DNA of 64,000 nucleotides from Curtobacterium luteum (GTDB lineage: Bacteria > Actinomycetota > Actinomycetes > Actinomycetales > Microbacteriaceae). The stretch lies in the NCBI RefSeq assembly GCF_001475545.1, contig NZ_LDQC01000022.1:32210-96209 (forward strand), in the 5' to 3' direction. The translations under genes were made by a program, and so were the position numbers. Below are positions 36,991 through 51,312 of this stretch, piece by piece. The notes under the pieces were generated by a model. The model was given only the letters and a program-made list of their open reading frames with translations. It had not been told where the DNA came from and ran no database searches. Each line of letters starts with the position of its first letter. Within the stretch, counting starts at the first letter, position 1.

Positions 36991-37530
36991 TCAGACGTCC
37001 TCGACGTCGATGCTCTCGATGACGACGTCCTCGAGCGGCTTGTCACGGCCATCGGTCGGCACGCCTTCGATTGCGTCGACGACCTTGCGCGACTCGTCGT
37101 CCGCGACCTCACCGAAGATGGTGTGCTTGCCCTGCAGCCACGGCGTCGCGACGGTCGTGATGAAGAACTGCGAGCCGTTCGTCCCGCGGCCACCCTGGAC
37201 GCCGGCGTTGGCCATCGCGAAGATGTAGGGGTTCTGGAAGGTGAGCTCCGGGTGGATCTCGTCGTCGAACCGGTAGCCCGGGCCGCCGATGCCCTGACCG
37301 AGCGGGTCGCCGCCCTGGATCATGAAGTCCTTGATGATGCGGTGGAAGATGACGCCGTCGTAGAGCTTGTCGGTCGAGACCTTGCCCGTACCGGGGTGGG
37401 TCCACTCCTGCTTGCCCGTCGCGAGGTCGACGAAGTTCTTGACGGTCTTGGGGGCGTGGTTGCCGAACAGGTTGACGCGGATGTCGCCCTTGTTGGTGTG
37501 GATCGTTGCGACAGCGGTGTGCAGAGACAT
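36991..37530 (-). CDS. ppiA: peptidyl-prolyl cis-trans isomerase, cyclophilin type
   Basis: 179 residues, cytoplasmic. Catalyses proline isomerisation. The active-site Arg is in [17 protein letters not shown], with QFFITT and the [11 protein letters not shown] segment lining the pocket. In the position of ppiA in actinobacterial origin regions. GAGAAT lies 6 bases before the ATG on the minus strand, consistent with a leaderless mRNA. The rhomboid gene follows 5 bases downstream. Confidence 0.95.
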   Translation of the reverse strand: MSLHTAVATIHTNKGDIRVNLFGNHAPKTVKNFVDLATGKQEWTHPGTGKVSTDKLYDGVIFHRIIKDFMIQGGDPLGQGIGGPGYRFDDEIHPELTFQNPYIFAMANAGVQGGRGTNGSQFFITTVATPWLQGKHTIFGEVADDESRKVVDAIEGVPTDGRDKPLEDVVIESIDVEDV

Positions 37531-37646
37531 GTTCCGATTCTCGCATGTACTGCCGACGTCCAGACGGTACGCACAGGCAAGCCTCCGTGACCTGTCAGCC
37601 GCCGCGGTGGCAGGATGGGGGAACGCCGATCCTGTGGAGGTACCAG

Positions 37647-38219
37647 ATGACGATCGAGATCCCGCGCAAGCGCAGGAAGCAGATCAAGAAGCTCAAGGGC
37701 AAGACCGCCTCGCTCCTCGGTGAGCAGCGCAAGGTCCTCGAGCACGCGAACGCGATCCTGGCCGAGGCCCGCTCGAACGCCGCCGATGCCGCGCGCAAGG
37801 ACATCGCCCCCCGCGTGCAGAACGCCATCGACAACGGGATCCGTCCTGCCGTCGCCACGGGCGTGCACGCCACGAAGAGCGCTGCCCAGACCGCCTCGCA
37901 CCGCTTCCAGACCGAGGTCGTCCCCGGCCTCGTGGCGACGGCGGGCTCTGTGATGAGCGTCAAGGACCTCGCGAGCGACCCGCGCGTCAAGAAGATCGTC
38001 AAGGAGGCCCAGAAGAAGGGCAAGAAGGCGAAGAAGACCGCGGAGAAGTACGTGCCCCACCAGAAGAAGAAGGGGCTCGGCTTCGGCGGCGTCGCACTGA
38101 TCGTCGTCGGTGTCGTCGCCGTCGCGGGCGCTGCCTACGCGGCGTACCAGACGCTCCGCGCCGACGACGACCTCTGGGTCGCCGACGACGCCGACACGGC
38201 GGAGAAGCCCGCCGCCTGA
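37647..38219 (+). CDS. Lys/Ala-rich protein with one C-terminal membrane helix, function unknown
   Basis: 190 residues, ATG preceded by GGAGG. The first 145 residues are helical and strongly basic: [13 protein letters not shown] at the start, [13 protein letters not shown] near 120. Residues about 150-172 form a membrane helix ([21 protein letters not shown]) followed by an acidic tail ([13 protein letters not shown]). The periodic Ala pattern suggests an amphipathic or coiled helix, as in apolipoprotein-like or stress proteins. Divergent from ppiA. No named family recognised. Confidence 0.8.
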   Translation: MTIEIPRKRRKQIKKLKGKTASLLGEQRKVLEHANAILAEARSNAADAARKDIAPRVQNAIDNGIRPAVATGVHATKSAAQTASHRFQTEVVPGLVATAGSVMSVKDLASDPRVKKIVKEAQKKGKKAKKTAEKYVPHQKKKGLGFGGVALIVVGVVAVAGAAYAAYQTLRADDDLWVADDADTAEKPAA

Positions 38220-38235
38220 CCTCCTCGGTTCGTAC

Positions 38236-38267
38236 GAAGGCCTCCGGCTCGTGCCGGGGGCCTTCGT
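38236..38267. terminator. hairpin after the Lys-rich protein gene
   Basis: CGAAGGCC..CCGGC / GCCGG..GGCCTTCG, one mismatch, loop TCGT, 17 bases after the stop. The downstream region is TCGTCCG without a T run. Confidence 0.6.
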
Positions 38268-38452
38268 CGTCCGCGGGGCGCCCGCCGGCCGAACGGACGA
38301 TCCGGCCGGTCGCGTGGGCAATGCCACACCCGACGCTCAGCTCTGCCGCTCAACACGACCATCGCGGAGCGGCGCGCCGAAGGCGCTGACCAGCACGACG
38401 ACCGAACGCGGCGGAGCGAGGGACGAGCGACGCAGCGTTCGCCCTGAGGGAG

Positions 38453-38525
38453 TGGAGCCTAGGAGAATCGAACTCCTGACATCCTGCTTGCAAAGCAGGC
38501 GCTCTACCAACTGAGCTAAGGCCCC
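38453..38525 (-). tRNA. tRNA-Ala (TGC)
   Basis: 73 bases. Acceptor GGGGCCT/AGGCTCC, anticodon loop TTTGCAA (TGC), T-arm AGGAGTTCGATTCTCCT. CCA is not encoded. Beside tRNA-Ile downstream of gyrA, outside any rRNA operon, as in mycobacteria. Confidence 0.95.
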
Positions 38526-38557
38526 GGGAGGTCCAGCGTACTGGACCGGGAGGGAGA

Positions 38558-38634
38558 TGGTGGGGCTACAAGGACTTGAACCTTGGACCTCTTCGTTATC
38601 AGCGAAGCGCTCTAACCGCCTGAGCTATAGCCCC
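38558..38634 (-). tRNA. tRNA-Ile (GAT)
   Basis: 77 bases including an encoded CCA. Acceptor GGGGCTA/TAGCCCC, anticodon GAT in CTGATAA. Upstream of tRNA-Ala on the same strand, and probably in the same transcript. Confidence 0.95.
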
Positions 38635-38709
38635 TCAGACCAGATGAGAGCCTACCGTACCGATCTCGCAGAACGAAATCGAGCGCTCGACCTCATCCGG
38701 CCGGGTGTG

Positions 38710-39109
38710 TCAGTTGTTCGTGAAGCCGACGAGCAGGCCGCCGGTGATCCGCACACTGAGGTTGTAGAGGACGCTCACGATCGCGCCGAGCACGGTGCCG
38801 ACGACCACGTTGAGGATGCCCACGACGATCGAGAACCCGAGCACCTGGCCCAGTGAGAACTGGTCCATGATCGAGTAGTTGTTCTGGCCGGTGACGTCCT
38901 TCAGCAGGGCGTCCACCTGGGTGAACACGCCCGTCTGGTTCAGGATCACCCACACCAACGCCGTGGCGACGACGATGACGATCGACCCGGCGAGGGCGAT
39001 GAGGAAGCTGAGCTTCACCATCGACCAGAAGTCGACGTACACCAGCCGCAGGCGCACCTGTCGGGTGCCGACGGGCCGCTTCGCCTTCTTCTGGAGCTTC
39101 TCGGCGACA

Positions 39110-39117
<8 letters not shown>
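38710..39117 (-). CDS. DUF3566 transmembrane protein
   Basis: 135 residues. Basic N-terminus, then [24 protein letters not shown], the DUF3566 signature, two transmembrane regions (about 34-58 and 90-125) and a short tail. The start overlaps the gyrA stop by 8 bases, so it is translated from the gyrA mRNA. This gene follows gyrA in many actinobacteria. Function unknown. Confidence 0.9.
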
Positions 39118-41746
<2,629 letters not shown>

Positions 41747-41874
41747 GTGGCTTCGTTCCCTTTCTGGACAGCCTGGAGGCTGTGGTTCCGTTGGTCGCGC
41801 CGGGCGCGACCACAGGTGGTCGGGTCTGGTGCTCGTTGCTCACGCCGCGCCTCCCGGCTCGGGTGGTGACGAGA

Positions 41875-44484
<2,610 letters not shown>

Positions 44485-44485
<1 letters not shown>

Positions 44486-45723
44486 CAGGCCGTGCCCACG
44501 CTCGTCGGGTCGACGATCGTCCCCGCGCTCGTCGGGTCGACGATCGTCCCCGCGCTCGTCGGGTCGACGATCGTCCCCGCCTCGATGTGCACGGTGTGCG
44601 CCGCCAGCTGCTCCGGCACGTCGCCGAACACGGCCGCCGTGATGAGCACCTGTTCGTAGTCGGCCACCGCGTTCGCCAGGCGTTCACGACGCGACTCGTC
44701 GAGTTCCGCGAACACGTCGTCGAGGATGATGATCGGGTCACCGAGGGTCGACTCCGCTCGGAGCACCGCGGCGCTCGCGAGCTGGACCGCCAGCGCGAAC
44801 GACCATGACTCACCGTGGCTCGCGTACCCGCGCGCCGGTAACCCGTTCAACTGGAAGAGCACGTCGTCCCGATGCGGTCCGACGAGCGTCAACCCACGGT
44901 CGAGCTCGTCGCGACGCCGGCGTTCCAGCGCGGTCCGGAAGGCCTCGGCGGCGGCTGGCACGCTCACCGGCTCGTCCGGTGTCCCGAGCACCGGGTCGGT
45001 CGCGGCGGCGTCCTCGGGATCGCCACCGCGGACGCTGAGCACGCCGGCGATGGTCGCCTCGTGCCGCTCACCGGCGACGGTGGCGTACGCCTCGGTCACG
45101 AACGGGGCGAGCCGGCGGGTGAGGTGGTCGCGCGCGGCGATGATCTCGGCCCCGAACGACACGAGCCGGTCGTCCCACACGTCGAGCGTCGACAGGGCAC
45201 CCGCCTTCGAGCCCGTCGCCCGGGCCGACTTGAGCAGGGTGTTCCGTTGGCGCAGCGTCCGGTCGTAGTCGGCGAGGACCCCTTGCATCCGCGGGGCGAT
45301 CTGCCCGAGGAGCTCGTCGAGCATGCGGCGGCGCCCGGCCGGCTCCCCGCGGACCAGCGCGAGGTCCTCCGGGGCGAAGAGCACGCTCGTGCAGTAACGA
45401 GGGAGCTCGCGGGGCTTGATGGCCGCCCGGTTGACCTGCGCCCGGTTCGACCCCGAGCGGTTGATCTGCACCTCGGCGAGGATGCTCCGGTCCTCGTGGG
45501 CGAGCCGGGCACGGACGATCGCCGCGTCGCAGCCCTGCCGCACGAGTGCCGCGTCGGTGGGGACACGGTGCGAGCCGAGCGTGGACAGGTAGCCGATCGC
45601 CTCGACGAGGTTGGTCTTGCCCTGCCCGTTCCGGCCCACGAACAGGTTCGGCCCGCGTGCGAGGTCGACTCCCGCCTCCCGGTAGTTCCGGAAGTCGGTG
45701 AGTTGCAGGTGGTCGACGTGCAC
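44485..45723 (-). CDS. recF: DNA replication and repair protein RecF
   Basis: 412 residues. SMC-like ATPase that helps load RecA at gaps. Walker A GRNGQGKTN (residues about 30-38), signature motif region near 305 (HGESWSFALAVQLA) and Walker B DPIIILDDVFAELD near 330. The C-terminus carries three copies of AGTIVDPTS from a DNA repeat, beyond the normal family end. Gnd lies 33 bases upstream. Confidence 0.95.
44501..44580 (-). repeat. 27-base tandem repeat at the recF 3' end
   Basis: Three nearly identical units (44501-44527, 44528-44554, 44555-44580), in frame, encoding AGTIVDPTS three times. They make the last ~30 residues of RecF. Repeat number could vary without frameshift. Confidence 0.95.
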
Positions 45724-45756
45724 GCGGGCCGAGACGAGCTCAGGTGGTTACCCGAG

Positions 45757-46644
45757 CTACGCCTTCTTGACGGCGTGGCCGCCGAACTGGTTGCGGAGCG
45801 CCGCGACGGCCTTCATCGTCGGGGACTGGCTGCCCTGACGCGAGACGAAGCGGGCGAACATCGCGGCCGAGAGCGCGGGCATGGGCACGGCGAGCTCGAT
45901 CGCCTCTTCGAGGGTCCAGCGACCCTCGCCCGAGTCGTCGACGTAGCCCTCGAGCTCGTCGAGCTTCGGGTCCTCGTTGATGGCGAGCACGAGCAGGTCG
46001 AGCAGCCAGGAGCGCACGACGGTGCCGCGCTGCCACCCGGCGAAGACCGCGGGGACGTCGTGGACGATGTCCTTGGCCTCGAGGAGCTCGTAGCCCTCGC
46101 CGTACGCCTGCATGATCGCGTACTCGATGCCGTTGTGGACCATCTTCGCGTAGTGACCCGCGCCGATGCCGCCGGCGTGCGAGAAGCCTTCTTCGCGCGG
46201 CCCTTCGGGGCGGAGTGCGTCGAAGACCGGCATGGCGAACTCGACGTCCTTGACGTCACCGCCGACCATGAGGCCGTAGCCGTTGTCCTTGCCCCAGACG
46301 CCACCGGAGACGCCGGCGTCCACGTAGCGGATGCCGTTCGCGGCGAGCTGCTCGGCGTGCTTCGCGTCGTCGAGCCACTTCGAGTTGCCACCGTCGATGA
46401 CCAGGTCGCCCTCGCCGAGGATGCCGGCGAGCTCCGTGATGACGTCGTCGGTGATCTTGCCGTGCGGGACCATGACCCACACGAGCTTCTGGCCCTCGGG
46501 CAGCGCGGCCGCGAGGTCCGCGAGGCTGGCGACGTCCGAGACGGCGGGGTTCGCGTCGAACCCGGTGACCTCGATGCCTGCGTTGCGGAGACGGGCACGC
46601 ATGTTGTTGCCCATGCGACCGAGGCCGACAAGACCGATGTGCAT
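45757..46644 (-). CDS. gnd: 6-phosphogluconate dehydrogenase, short (GndA-like) form
   Basis: 295 residues. Oxidative decarboxylation of 6-phosphogluconate to ribulose 5-phosphate. Cofactor loop GLVGLGRMGNNM; FDANP after beta-2 has an acidic residue where NADP enzymes carry an Arg/Asn pattern, suggesting NAD+ use. Substrate motifs are DAGVSGGVWG, GIGAGHYAKMVHNGIEY with the catalytic Lys, and a shorter C-terminal domain than the 470-residue class. Its place between dnaN and recF is usual in actinobacteria. Confidence 0.93.
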   Translation of the reverse strand: MHIGLVGLGRMGNNMRARLRNAGIEVTGFDANPAVSDVASLADLAAALPEGQKLVWVMVPHGKITDDVITELAGILGEGDLVIDGGNSKWLDDAKHAEQLAANGIRYVDAGVSGGVWGKDNGYGLMVGGDVKDVEFAMPVFDALRPEGPREEGFSHAGGIGAGHYAKMVHNGIEYAIMQAYGEGYELLEAKDIVHDVPAVFAGWQRGTVVRSWLLDLLVLAINEDPKLDELEGYVDDSGEGRWTLEEAIELAVPMPALSAAMFARFVSRQGSQSPTMKAVAALRNQFGGHAVKKA

Positions 46645-46714
46645 GATTTCCTCTTCTGTTCGTCGTCGCGCTGATGCAGGGGTGGCGCGTCAGCGCAGTG
46701 TTCGGCTGTTGCGC

Positions 46715-47860
46715 TTACCGCAGCAGGAGATTGGGCTGCAGCAGGTACCGGTATCCGTCCGTGGCAGGTGCTTCCTGCGAAGTCTGGCCGGTGAGGAGCA
46801 CCGGGCCGGGCTTGTTCGGGTTCTCCGTCTTGGTGAAGGAGATGCGGACGAACTCGGAGTGCACCGCGTTCAACCCGTCCAGGAGGAACGCGGGCTTCAG
46901 TGAGACCACCGTTTCCTCTCCGGTCAGCAACGCACTGATCGACTCTGACGCCTGCGCTTGTTCGGACCCGATCGCCTCGAGCGTGAGCCCGTCGACCGAG
47001 AAGGAGAACCGGAGCGCCGCTTCGCGCTCCAGGACGAGGGAGACCCGTCGGACCGCTTCGACGAGCTCCGCGGTGTTGATCACCGCGTGGTCGTCGACGG
47101 TCTCGGGGAAGAGCCGGCGGACCGGCGGGTAGTTGCCCTTGATGAGCAGCGAGGTCACGGTCTTGTCGTCGGCGTGGAACGCGATGAGCTCGCGGTCCGA
47201 GGTGCCGCTGATCGAGACCGACACGGTGGACGCCGAGCCGAACGTGCGGCCGACCTCCTGCAGGGTGCGGGCGGGTACGAGCGCGTGCAACGGCTCGGAG
47301 CCGACGCGGCCGGAGTCCCACGCGATCGTGCGGACCGCGACACGGTAGCGGTCCGTCGCGATGAGCGACAGGTCGTTGTCGCCGACCTCGAGCTGCACAC
47401 CCGTGATGACGGGCGTGACGTCGTCGCGGCTGGCGGCGACCGCGACCTGCGAGACGGCCTCGGAGAACGCGTCGCCCGGGATGACGCCCGTCTGCGGACC
47501 GATCTCCGGGAGGGTGGGGTACTCCTCGACCGGCATCGACAGCAGCGTGAAGTGCGCAGAGCCGCAGGTGACCGAGATCTTGGTGTCCTCGGTGGTGAAC
47601 GCGACCGGCGCGTTCGGGAGTCGGCTCGCGATGTCGTTCAGCAGGCGGCCCGAGACGAGGACCGTGCCCGGCTCGTCGATCTGCGCCGTGATCGACGTCT
47701 GCGCGGAGACCTCGTAGTCGAAGGACGAGAGCGTCAGTCGGTCGCCCTCGGCGTGGATCAGCACACCGGACAGGATCGGGAGGGTCGTGCGCTGTGGGAG
47801 GAGCTTCACCGCGAAGGAGACGGCTTCGGAGAAGACGTCCCGGTTGACCTCGAACTTCAC
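46715..47860 (-). CDS. dnaN: DNA polymerase III beta sliding clamp
   Basis: 381 residues, GTG start. Three clamp domains of about 125 residues. Typical segments are LPILSGVLIHAEGDRLTLSSFDYE, SVTCGSAHFTLLSMPVEEYP and the final YRYLLQPNLLLR, close to the usual M-P-M/V-R end. It tethers polymerase to DNA and is first gene downstream of oriC in the leftward direction. Confidence 0.96.
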   Translation of the reverse strand: MKFEVNRDVFSEAVSFAVKLLPQRTTLPILSGVLIHAEGDRLTLSSFDYEVSAQTSITAQIDEPGTVLVSGRLLNDIASRLPNAPVAFTTEDTKISVTCGSAHFTLLSMPVEEYPTLPEIGPQTGVIPGDAFSEAVSQVAVAASRDDVTPVITGVQLEVGDNDLSLIATDRYRVAVRTIAWDSGRVGSEPLHALVPARTLQEVGRTFGSASTVSVSISGTSDRELIAFHADDKTVTSLLIKGNYPPVRRLFPETVDDHAVINTAELVEAVRRVSLVLEREAALRFSFSVDGLTLEAIGSEQAQASESISALLTGEETVVSLKPAFLLDGLNAVHSEFVRISFTKTENPNKPGPVLLTGQTSQEAPATDGYRYLLQPNLLLR

Positions 47861-48395
47861 AGCTGGGACCCCTGTCGATCGGTTGGACTGTCCGGCCGCC
47901 CCATTGTGGCACAGCGGAGCGGGCGCCGGATTCTCGTCATCTCGCCGTCCACAAGGTTGTCCCGCGGAGATTCATCGTTAACCAGGATCAATGGTGTTAA
48001 CGCCTGTGCACAGTGTGGACAACTCTGTGCATCCCGCTTGTCCACAGGGAACTACACAGGTGTGAGTTGTGAGTGGTGTGTTGACGACGTCTGGATGAGC
48101 GAAAGTCATCTATCCACTTCCATCCCCAGTCTCCACAGGTGGGGTGAGATCTGTGTACAACCGGACCGCGTGTCATCCACAGTTATCCACAGGCTTTCCA
48201 CACTGTGGGAATCTCGCCGCCTGGAACCGTCTCAGATGGTGGACATGCACGCATTCACACTGATCAGAGGGCGTGTCGCGCGCATTCGACATGTCGCTGA
48301 CGCGACGAGAGGCGGCCGGGAGGCACGCTGCCAGCCCGCACCGTGCCTCCCGGCCGTCTGCCGGTCGCGTCCCGCGACGCGGCTCGGTGGCCCGG
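47861..48395. other. replication origin oriC (dnaN-dnaA intergenic region)
   Basis: 535 bases with no gene. DnaA boxes: CCGTCCACA 47945, TTGTCCACA minus strand 48014-48022 (exact), TTGTCCACA 48038-48046 (exact), GTCTCCACA 48129, TCATCCACA 48173, TTATCCACA 48183-48191 (exact), CTTTCCACA 48194 and ATTCCCACA minus strand 48204-48212. A relatively A+T-rich stretch with two GTTAAC sites (47977-47982 and 47996-48001) is the best candidate for the unwinding element. The location between dnaA and dnaN is the standard actinobacterial oriC. Confidence 0.93.
48311..48358. repeat. palindromic intergenic hairpin, copy 4 (after dnaA)
   Basis: 22-base arms with the shared GGCCGGGAGGCACG core and loop AGCC, three mismatches. 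It lies 37 bases past the dnaA stop and could end dnaA transcription before oriC. No T run. Confidence 0.8.
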
Positions 48396-49862
48396 TCAGC
48401 GGTAGCGGCGGTCCTGCTTGATCCGGCTGGTGAGTTCGGTGACCTGGTTGTAGATCGACCGACGCTCCTTCATCAGCTCGGTGATCTTCTTGTTCGCGTA
48501 CATGACCGTCGTGTGGTCACGGTTGCCGAACAGCTGGCCGATCTTCGGGAGGGACAGGCTCGTCATCTCCCGGCAGAGGTACATCGCGATCTGCCGCGCG
48601 GTCGCGATCGCCTGGGAGCGGGAGGACCCGTAGAGGTCGTCGACGGAGAGCTTGAAGTACTCCGCGGTGTGGTTGATGATGTCCGTCGGCGCGATCACGT
48701 TGTCGTCGTCGAGCGTGATCAGGTCCTTCAGGACGGTCTGCACGAGCGCCATGTCGACGGCCGTCCGGTTGAGGCTCGCGAACGCGGTCACCCGGATGAG
48801 CGTGCCTTCGAGCTCCCGGATGTTGCTCGACACCTTCGAGGCCATGAACTCGAGGATGTCGTCGGGCACCTGCAGGTGGTCGGACTGCGCCTTCTTGCGG
48901 AGGATCGCGATGCGCGTCTCCAGGTCGGGCGCCTGCACGTCCGTGATGAGACCCCACTCGAAGCGCGAGCGCATCCGGTCCTCGAAGCCGGTGAGGTGCT
49001 TCGGCGCGACGTCCGACGTGATCACGACCTGCTTGTTGTGGTCGTGCAGCGTGTTGAACGTGTGGAAGAAGGCCTCCTGCGTCGAGTCCTTGCCCTGGAG
49101 GAACTGGATGTCGTCGATGAGCAGGATGTCGATGTCGCGGTAGCGCTGCTGGAACTGGTTGGAGCGGTTGTTCGCGATCGAGTTGATGAAGTCGTTCGTG
49201 AACTCCTCGCTCGACACGTACCGAACGCGGATGCCCGGGTAGAGGCTCTCGGCGTAGTGGCCGATCGCGTGCAGGAGGTGGGTCTTGCCGAGCCCGGAGT
49301 CGCCGTAGATGAAGAGCGGGTTGTAGGCCTTGGCCGGCGCCTCGGCGACCGCGACCGCAGCGGCGTGGGCGAACCGGTTCGAGGAGCCGATGACGAAGTT
49401 GTCGAAGTTGTACTTCGGGTTCAGCCGGGACTCCGGTCGGCCACCCGTGCCCGGGGAGTCGATCTGGCTCGGCACGAAGGGTGCCTCGATGTACTGCCGG
49501 GGTGCGACGCTCTGCTCGACGGTCGCCTGCGACGGTTCGGCGTAGTCGGGGACGTGCGTCGACGGCGCGACGTCCACCCGGGGTTCCGAGGCCATGTCCG
49601 GGTTCACGGTGATCGCGAAGTTGGCGACCGCGTCGTCACCGATCCGCGCGATCGCCTCGGTGAGGGGGATGCGGATGCGCTGTTCGAGCATCCCGCGGGT
49701 GAGGTCGTTCGGGACCTCGAGATACAGGGTGCCGGCGAGCACGCCCTTCGGTTCGACCAGGTTGAGGAAGCCCTGCAGCTGCGGCGTGATGCGGTCGTCC
49801 TCGGCGAGGAGTCCGAGCACCGACGACCAGAGGTCCTCGACGGGGTCGGCCGGCATCGTCAT
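48396..49862 (-). CDS. dnaA: chromosomal replication initiator DnaA
   Basis: 488 residues. Domain I about 1-85, a variable linker to about 150, the AAA+ domain III with Walker A GDSGLGKTHLL and Walker B ILLIDDIQF, and DNA-binding domain IV with the signature GNRDHTTVMYANKKI near residue 455. It binds the boxes in oriC, in the rpmH-dnaA leader and in the cluster at 35855-36058. Separated from rpmH by a 518-base divergent control region. Confidence 0.97.
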   Translation of the reverse strand: MTMPADPVEDLWSSVLGLLAEDDRITPQLQGFLNLVEPKGVLAGTLYLEVPNDLTRGMLEQRIRIPLTEAIARIGDDAVANFAITVNPDMASEPRVDVAPSTHVPDYAEPSQATVEQSVAPRQYIEAPFVPSQIDSPGTGGRPESRLNPKYNFDNFVIGSSNRFAHAAAVAVAEAPAKAYNPLFIYGDSGLGKTHLLHAIGHYAESLYPGIRVRYVSSEEFTNDFINSIANNRSNQFQQRYRDIDILLIDDIQFLQGKDSTQEAFFHTFNTLHDHNKQVVITSDVAPKHLTGFEDRMRSRFEWGLITDVQAPDLETRIAILRKKAQSDHLQVPDDILEFMASKVSSNIRELEGTLIRVTAFASLNRTAVDMALVQTVLKDLITLDDDNVIAPTDIINHTAEYFKLSVDDLYGSSRSQAIATARQIAMYLCREMTSLSLPKIGQLFGNRDHTTVMYANKKITELMKERRSIYNQVTELTSRIKQDRRYR

Positions 49863-50380
49863 GTCGTGCTCGTCTCCAGGTTCGTTCGTGCTCGTGTGCT
49901 CGTCGGGTCATCGTCGGCGGTGGCCGCTGCACGCCGCAGGACCCCCGGCACCGCTCGGTCGAGGACGGCGTCGGCGGTACCGTCGGCGCGGGTGCCGGAC
50001 ACTGTGCCGAACCGTACGGTCCACAGGGTTGTCCACAGCCTTGTCCACGACCCCCCGACCGAGCTCTGGAGGGGGACTCCCCTGTCGTACCGGGCCGAGG
50101 GCGGATCGATCACTCCACTGTACGGGACCACAGCGCGTCGCACCGAACCGAAGTTTTCCCCAGTGTGGACAATGGTCCTGCGGGCCGGGATCCCGGCCGT
50201 CGTTTGACCTGTCCGCCGCCGTCACGTACCGTTAACCAGTTGACTGCGGCCAGCTGGTCGCGCCCGTTACGCGTCGTTCGGTGCTCCGAGCGGCAACACA
50301 CATACATACGTGACGGCTCACACCGACATTCGCGCAGTGCACGCTGACGCTGTGATCGGTGCAGCCGCGTGGAGATCATC
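49863..50380. promoter_or_regulatory. dnaA-rpmH divergent control region
   Basis: 518 bases without a gene. DnaA boxes: CGGTCCACA 50017-50025, TTGTCCACA 50029-50037 (exact), TTGTCCACG 50041-50049, TTGTCCACA minus strand 50164-50172 (exact). A possible dnaA -10 element TACAGT lies on the minus strand at 50117-50122, with no good -35. The flanking boxes fit DnaA autoregulation. Confidence 0.7.
50204..50232 (+). promoter_or_regulatory. rpmH promoter
   Basis: -35 TTGACC (50204-50209), a 17-base spacer and -10 TACCGT (50227-50232), a near-consensus vegetative promoter pointing at rpmH. The leader would be about 140 bases. Confidence 0.65.
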
Positions 50381-50518
50381 ATGAGCAAGCGCACCTTCCA
50401 GCCGAACAACCGCCGCCGCGCCAAGAAGCACGGCTTCCGCGCCCGCATGCGTACCCGTGCCGGCCGCGCCATCCTCGCCGCGCGCCGCGCCAAGGGCCGC
50501 ACCGAGCTCAGCGCCTGA
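50381..50518 (+). CDS. rpmH: 50S ribosomal protein L34
   Basis: 45 residues, very basic. The sequence opens [19 protein letters not shown] and contains the L34 pattern [28 protein letters not shown] precedes the ATG. First gene of the rightward rpmH-rnpA-yidD-yidC cluster. Confidence 0.98.
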   Translation: MSKRTFQPNNRRRAKKHGFRARMRTRAGRAILAARRAKGRTELSA

Positions 50519-50579
50519 GCAGGCGACGCCTGATCGGCCGCCGACCGGTCCGCTCGCGGACCGGCCTCCGGTAGCGAGC

Positions 50580-50930
50580 ATGCTGGCCCGCGCCAACCGC
50601 ATCGTCCGAGGAGACGACTACCGGTCCGTCGTGCGCCGTGGACGCAAGAGCGCCACGGCGCACGTCGTCGTATCCGTGGTCCGTCACCCCGCCGGCGAAG
50701 TCGGTCCGACCCGGTTCGGCTTCATCGTCGCGAAGACCGTCGGCAACGCGGTCACCCGCAACCTCGTCCGCCGACGGCTGAAGGCGATCGCGCACGACCT
50801 GCTCGCGGACGTGCCGACCGGGCACGACGTGGTGATCCGTGCACTGCCAGCCGCTGCGCAGGCCGGATGGCCTACCCTGCTCGGAGACGTTTCGCGCTCG
50901 TTCGCGCGCGGAGTGGAGAAGGCAGCATGA
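50580..50930 (+). CDS. rnpA: ribonuclease P protein component
   Basis: 116 residues from ATG at 50580. Earlier in-frame sequence has no family features. It binds the catalytic RNase P RNA in tRNA 5' maturation. The family core is FGFIVAKTVGNAVTRNLVRRRLKA, including the RNR-type motif, and starts as LARANRIVRGDDYRSVVRRG. Overlaps yidD by four bases. Confidence 0.96.
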   Translation: MLARANRIVRGDDYRSVVRRGRKSATAHVVVSVVRHPAGEVGPTRFGFIVAKTVGNAVTRNLVRRRLKAIAHDLLADVPTGHDVVIRALPAAAQAGWPTLLGDVSRSFARGVEKAA

Positions 50931-51304
50931 ACCGCAGTCGGCTGGCCCGAATCGCATGGGTCGTCGCGTTGCTCCCGCGCAACGCGTGCGTCGTCGTGCT
51001 CCGCGCCTACCGAGCGGTCATCTCGCCGCTCTACGGGAACGTCTGCCGGTACCACCCGTCGTGCTCCCGGTACGCGCTCGAGGCCATCCAGCAGTACGGG
51101 GTGGTCCGCGGCACGGCCATGGGAGCGTGGCGGATCGCCCGCTGCAACCCCTGGGCAGCCGGCGGCATCGACGACGTCAGGGAACGTCGCCGTCCCTACA
51201 CCGTCAACCGGTTCGGCTTCGTCACCGGCCCGACCTCAACCCCGCAGCACCAGCAGCCTGCGATCGCCCCGCTGCTGCTCCCCCAGCGAACGCGAAAGGC
51301 GTGA
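50927..51304 (+). CDS. yidD: membrane protein insertion efficiency factor YidD
   Basis: 125 residues. The YidD (DUF37) core YRAVISPLYGNVCRYHPSCSRYALEAIQQYG with its conserved Cys pair lies at about 27-58. GAWRIARCNPWAAGGIDDV follows. The C-terminal tail is Pro/Gln-rich. ATGA overlap with rnpA. Thought to assist YidC-dependent membrane insertion. Confidence 0.95.
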   Translation: MNRSRLARIAWVVALLPRNACVVVLRAYRAVISPLYGNVCRYHPSCSRYALEAIQQYGVVRGTAMGAWRIARCNPWAAGGIDDVRERRRPYTVNRFGFVTGPTSTPQHQQPAIAPLLLPQRTRKA

Positions 51305-51312
51305 CCGCCCCC

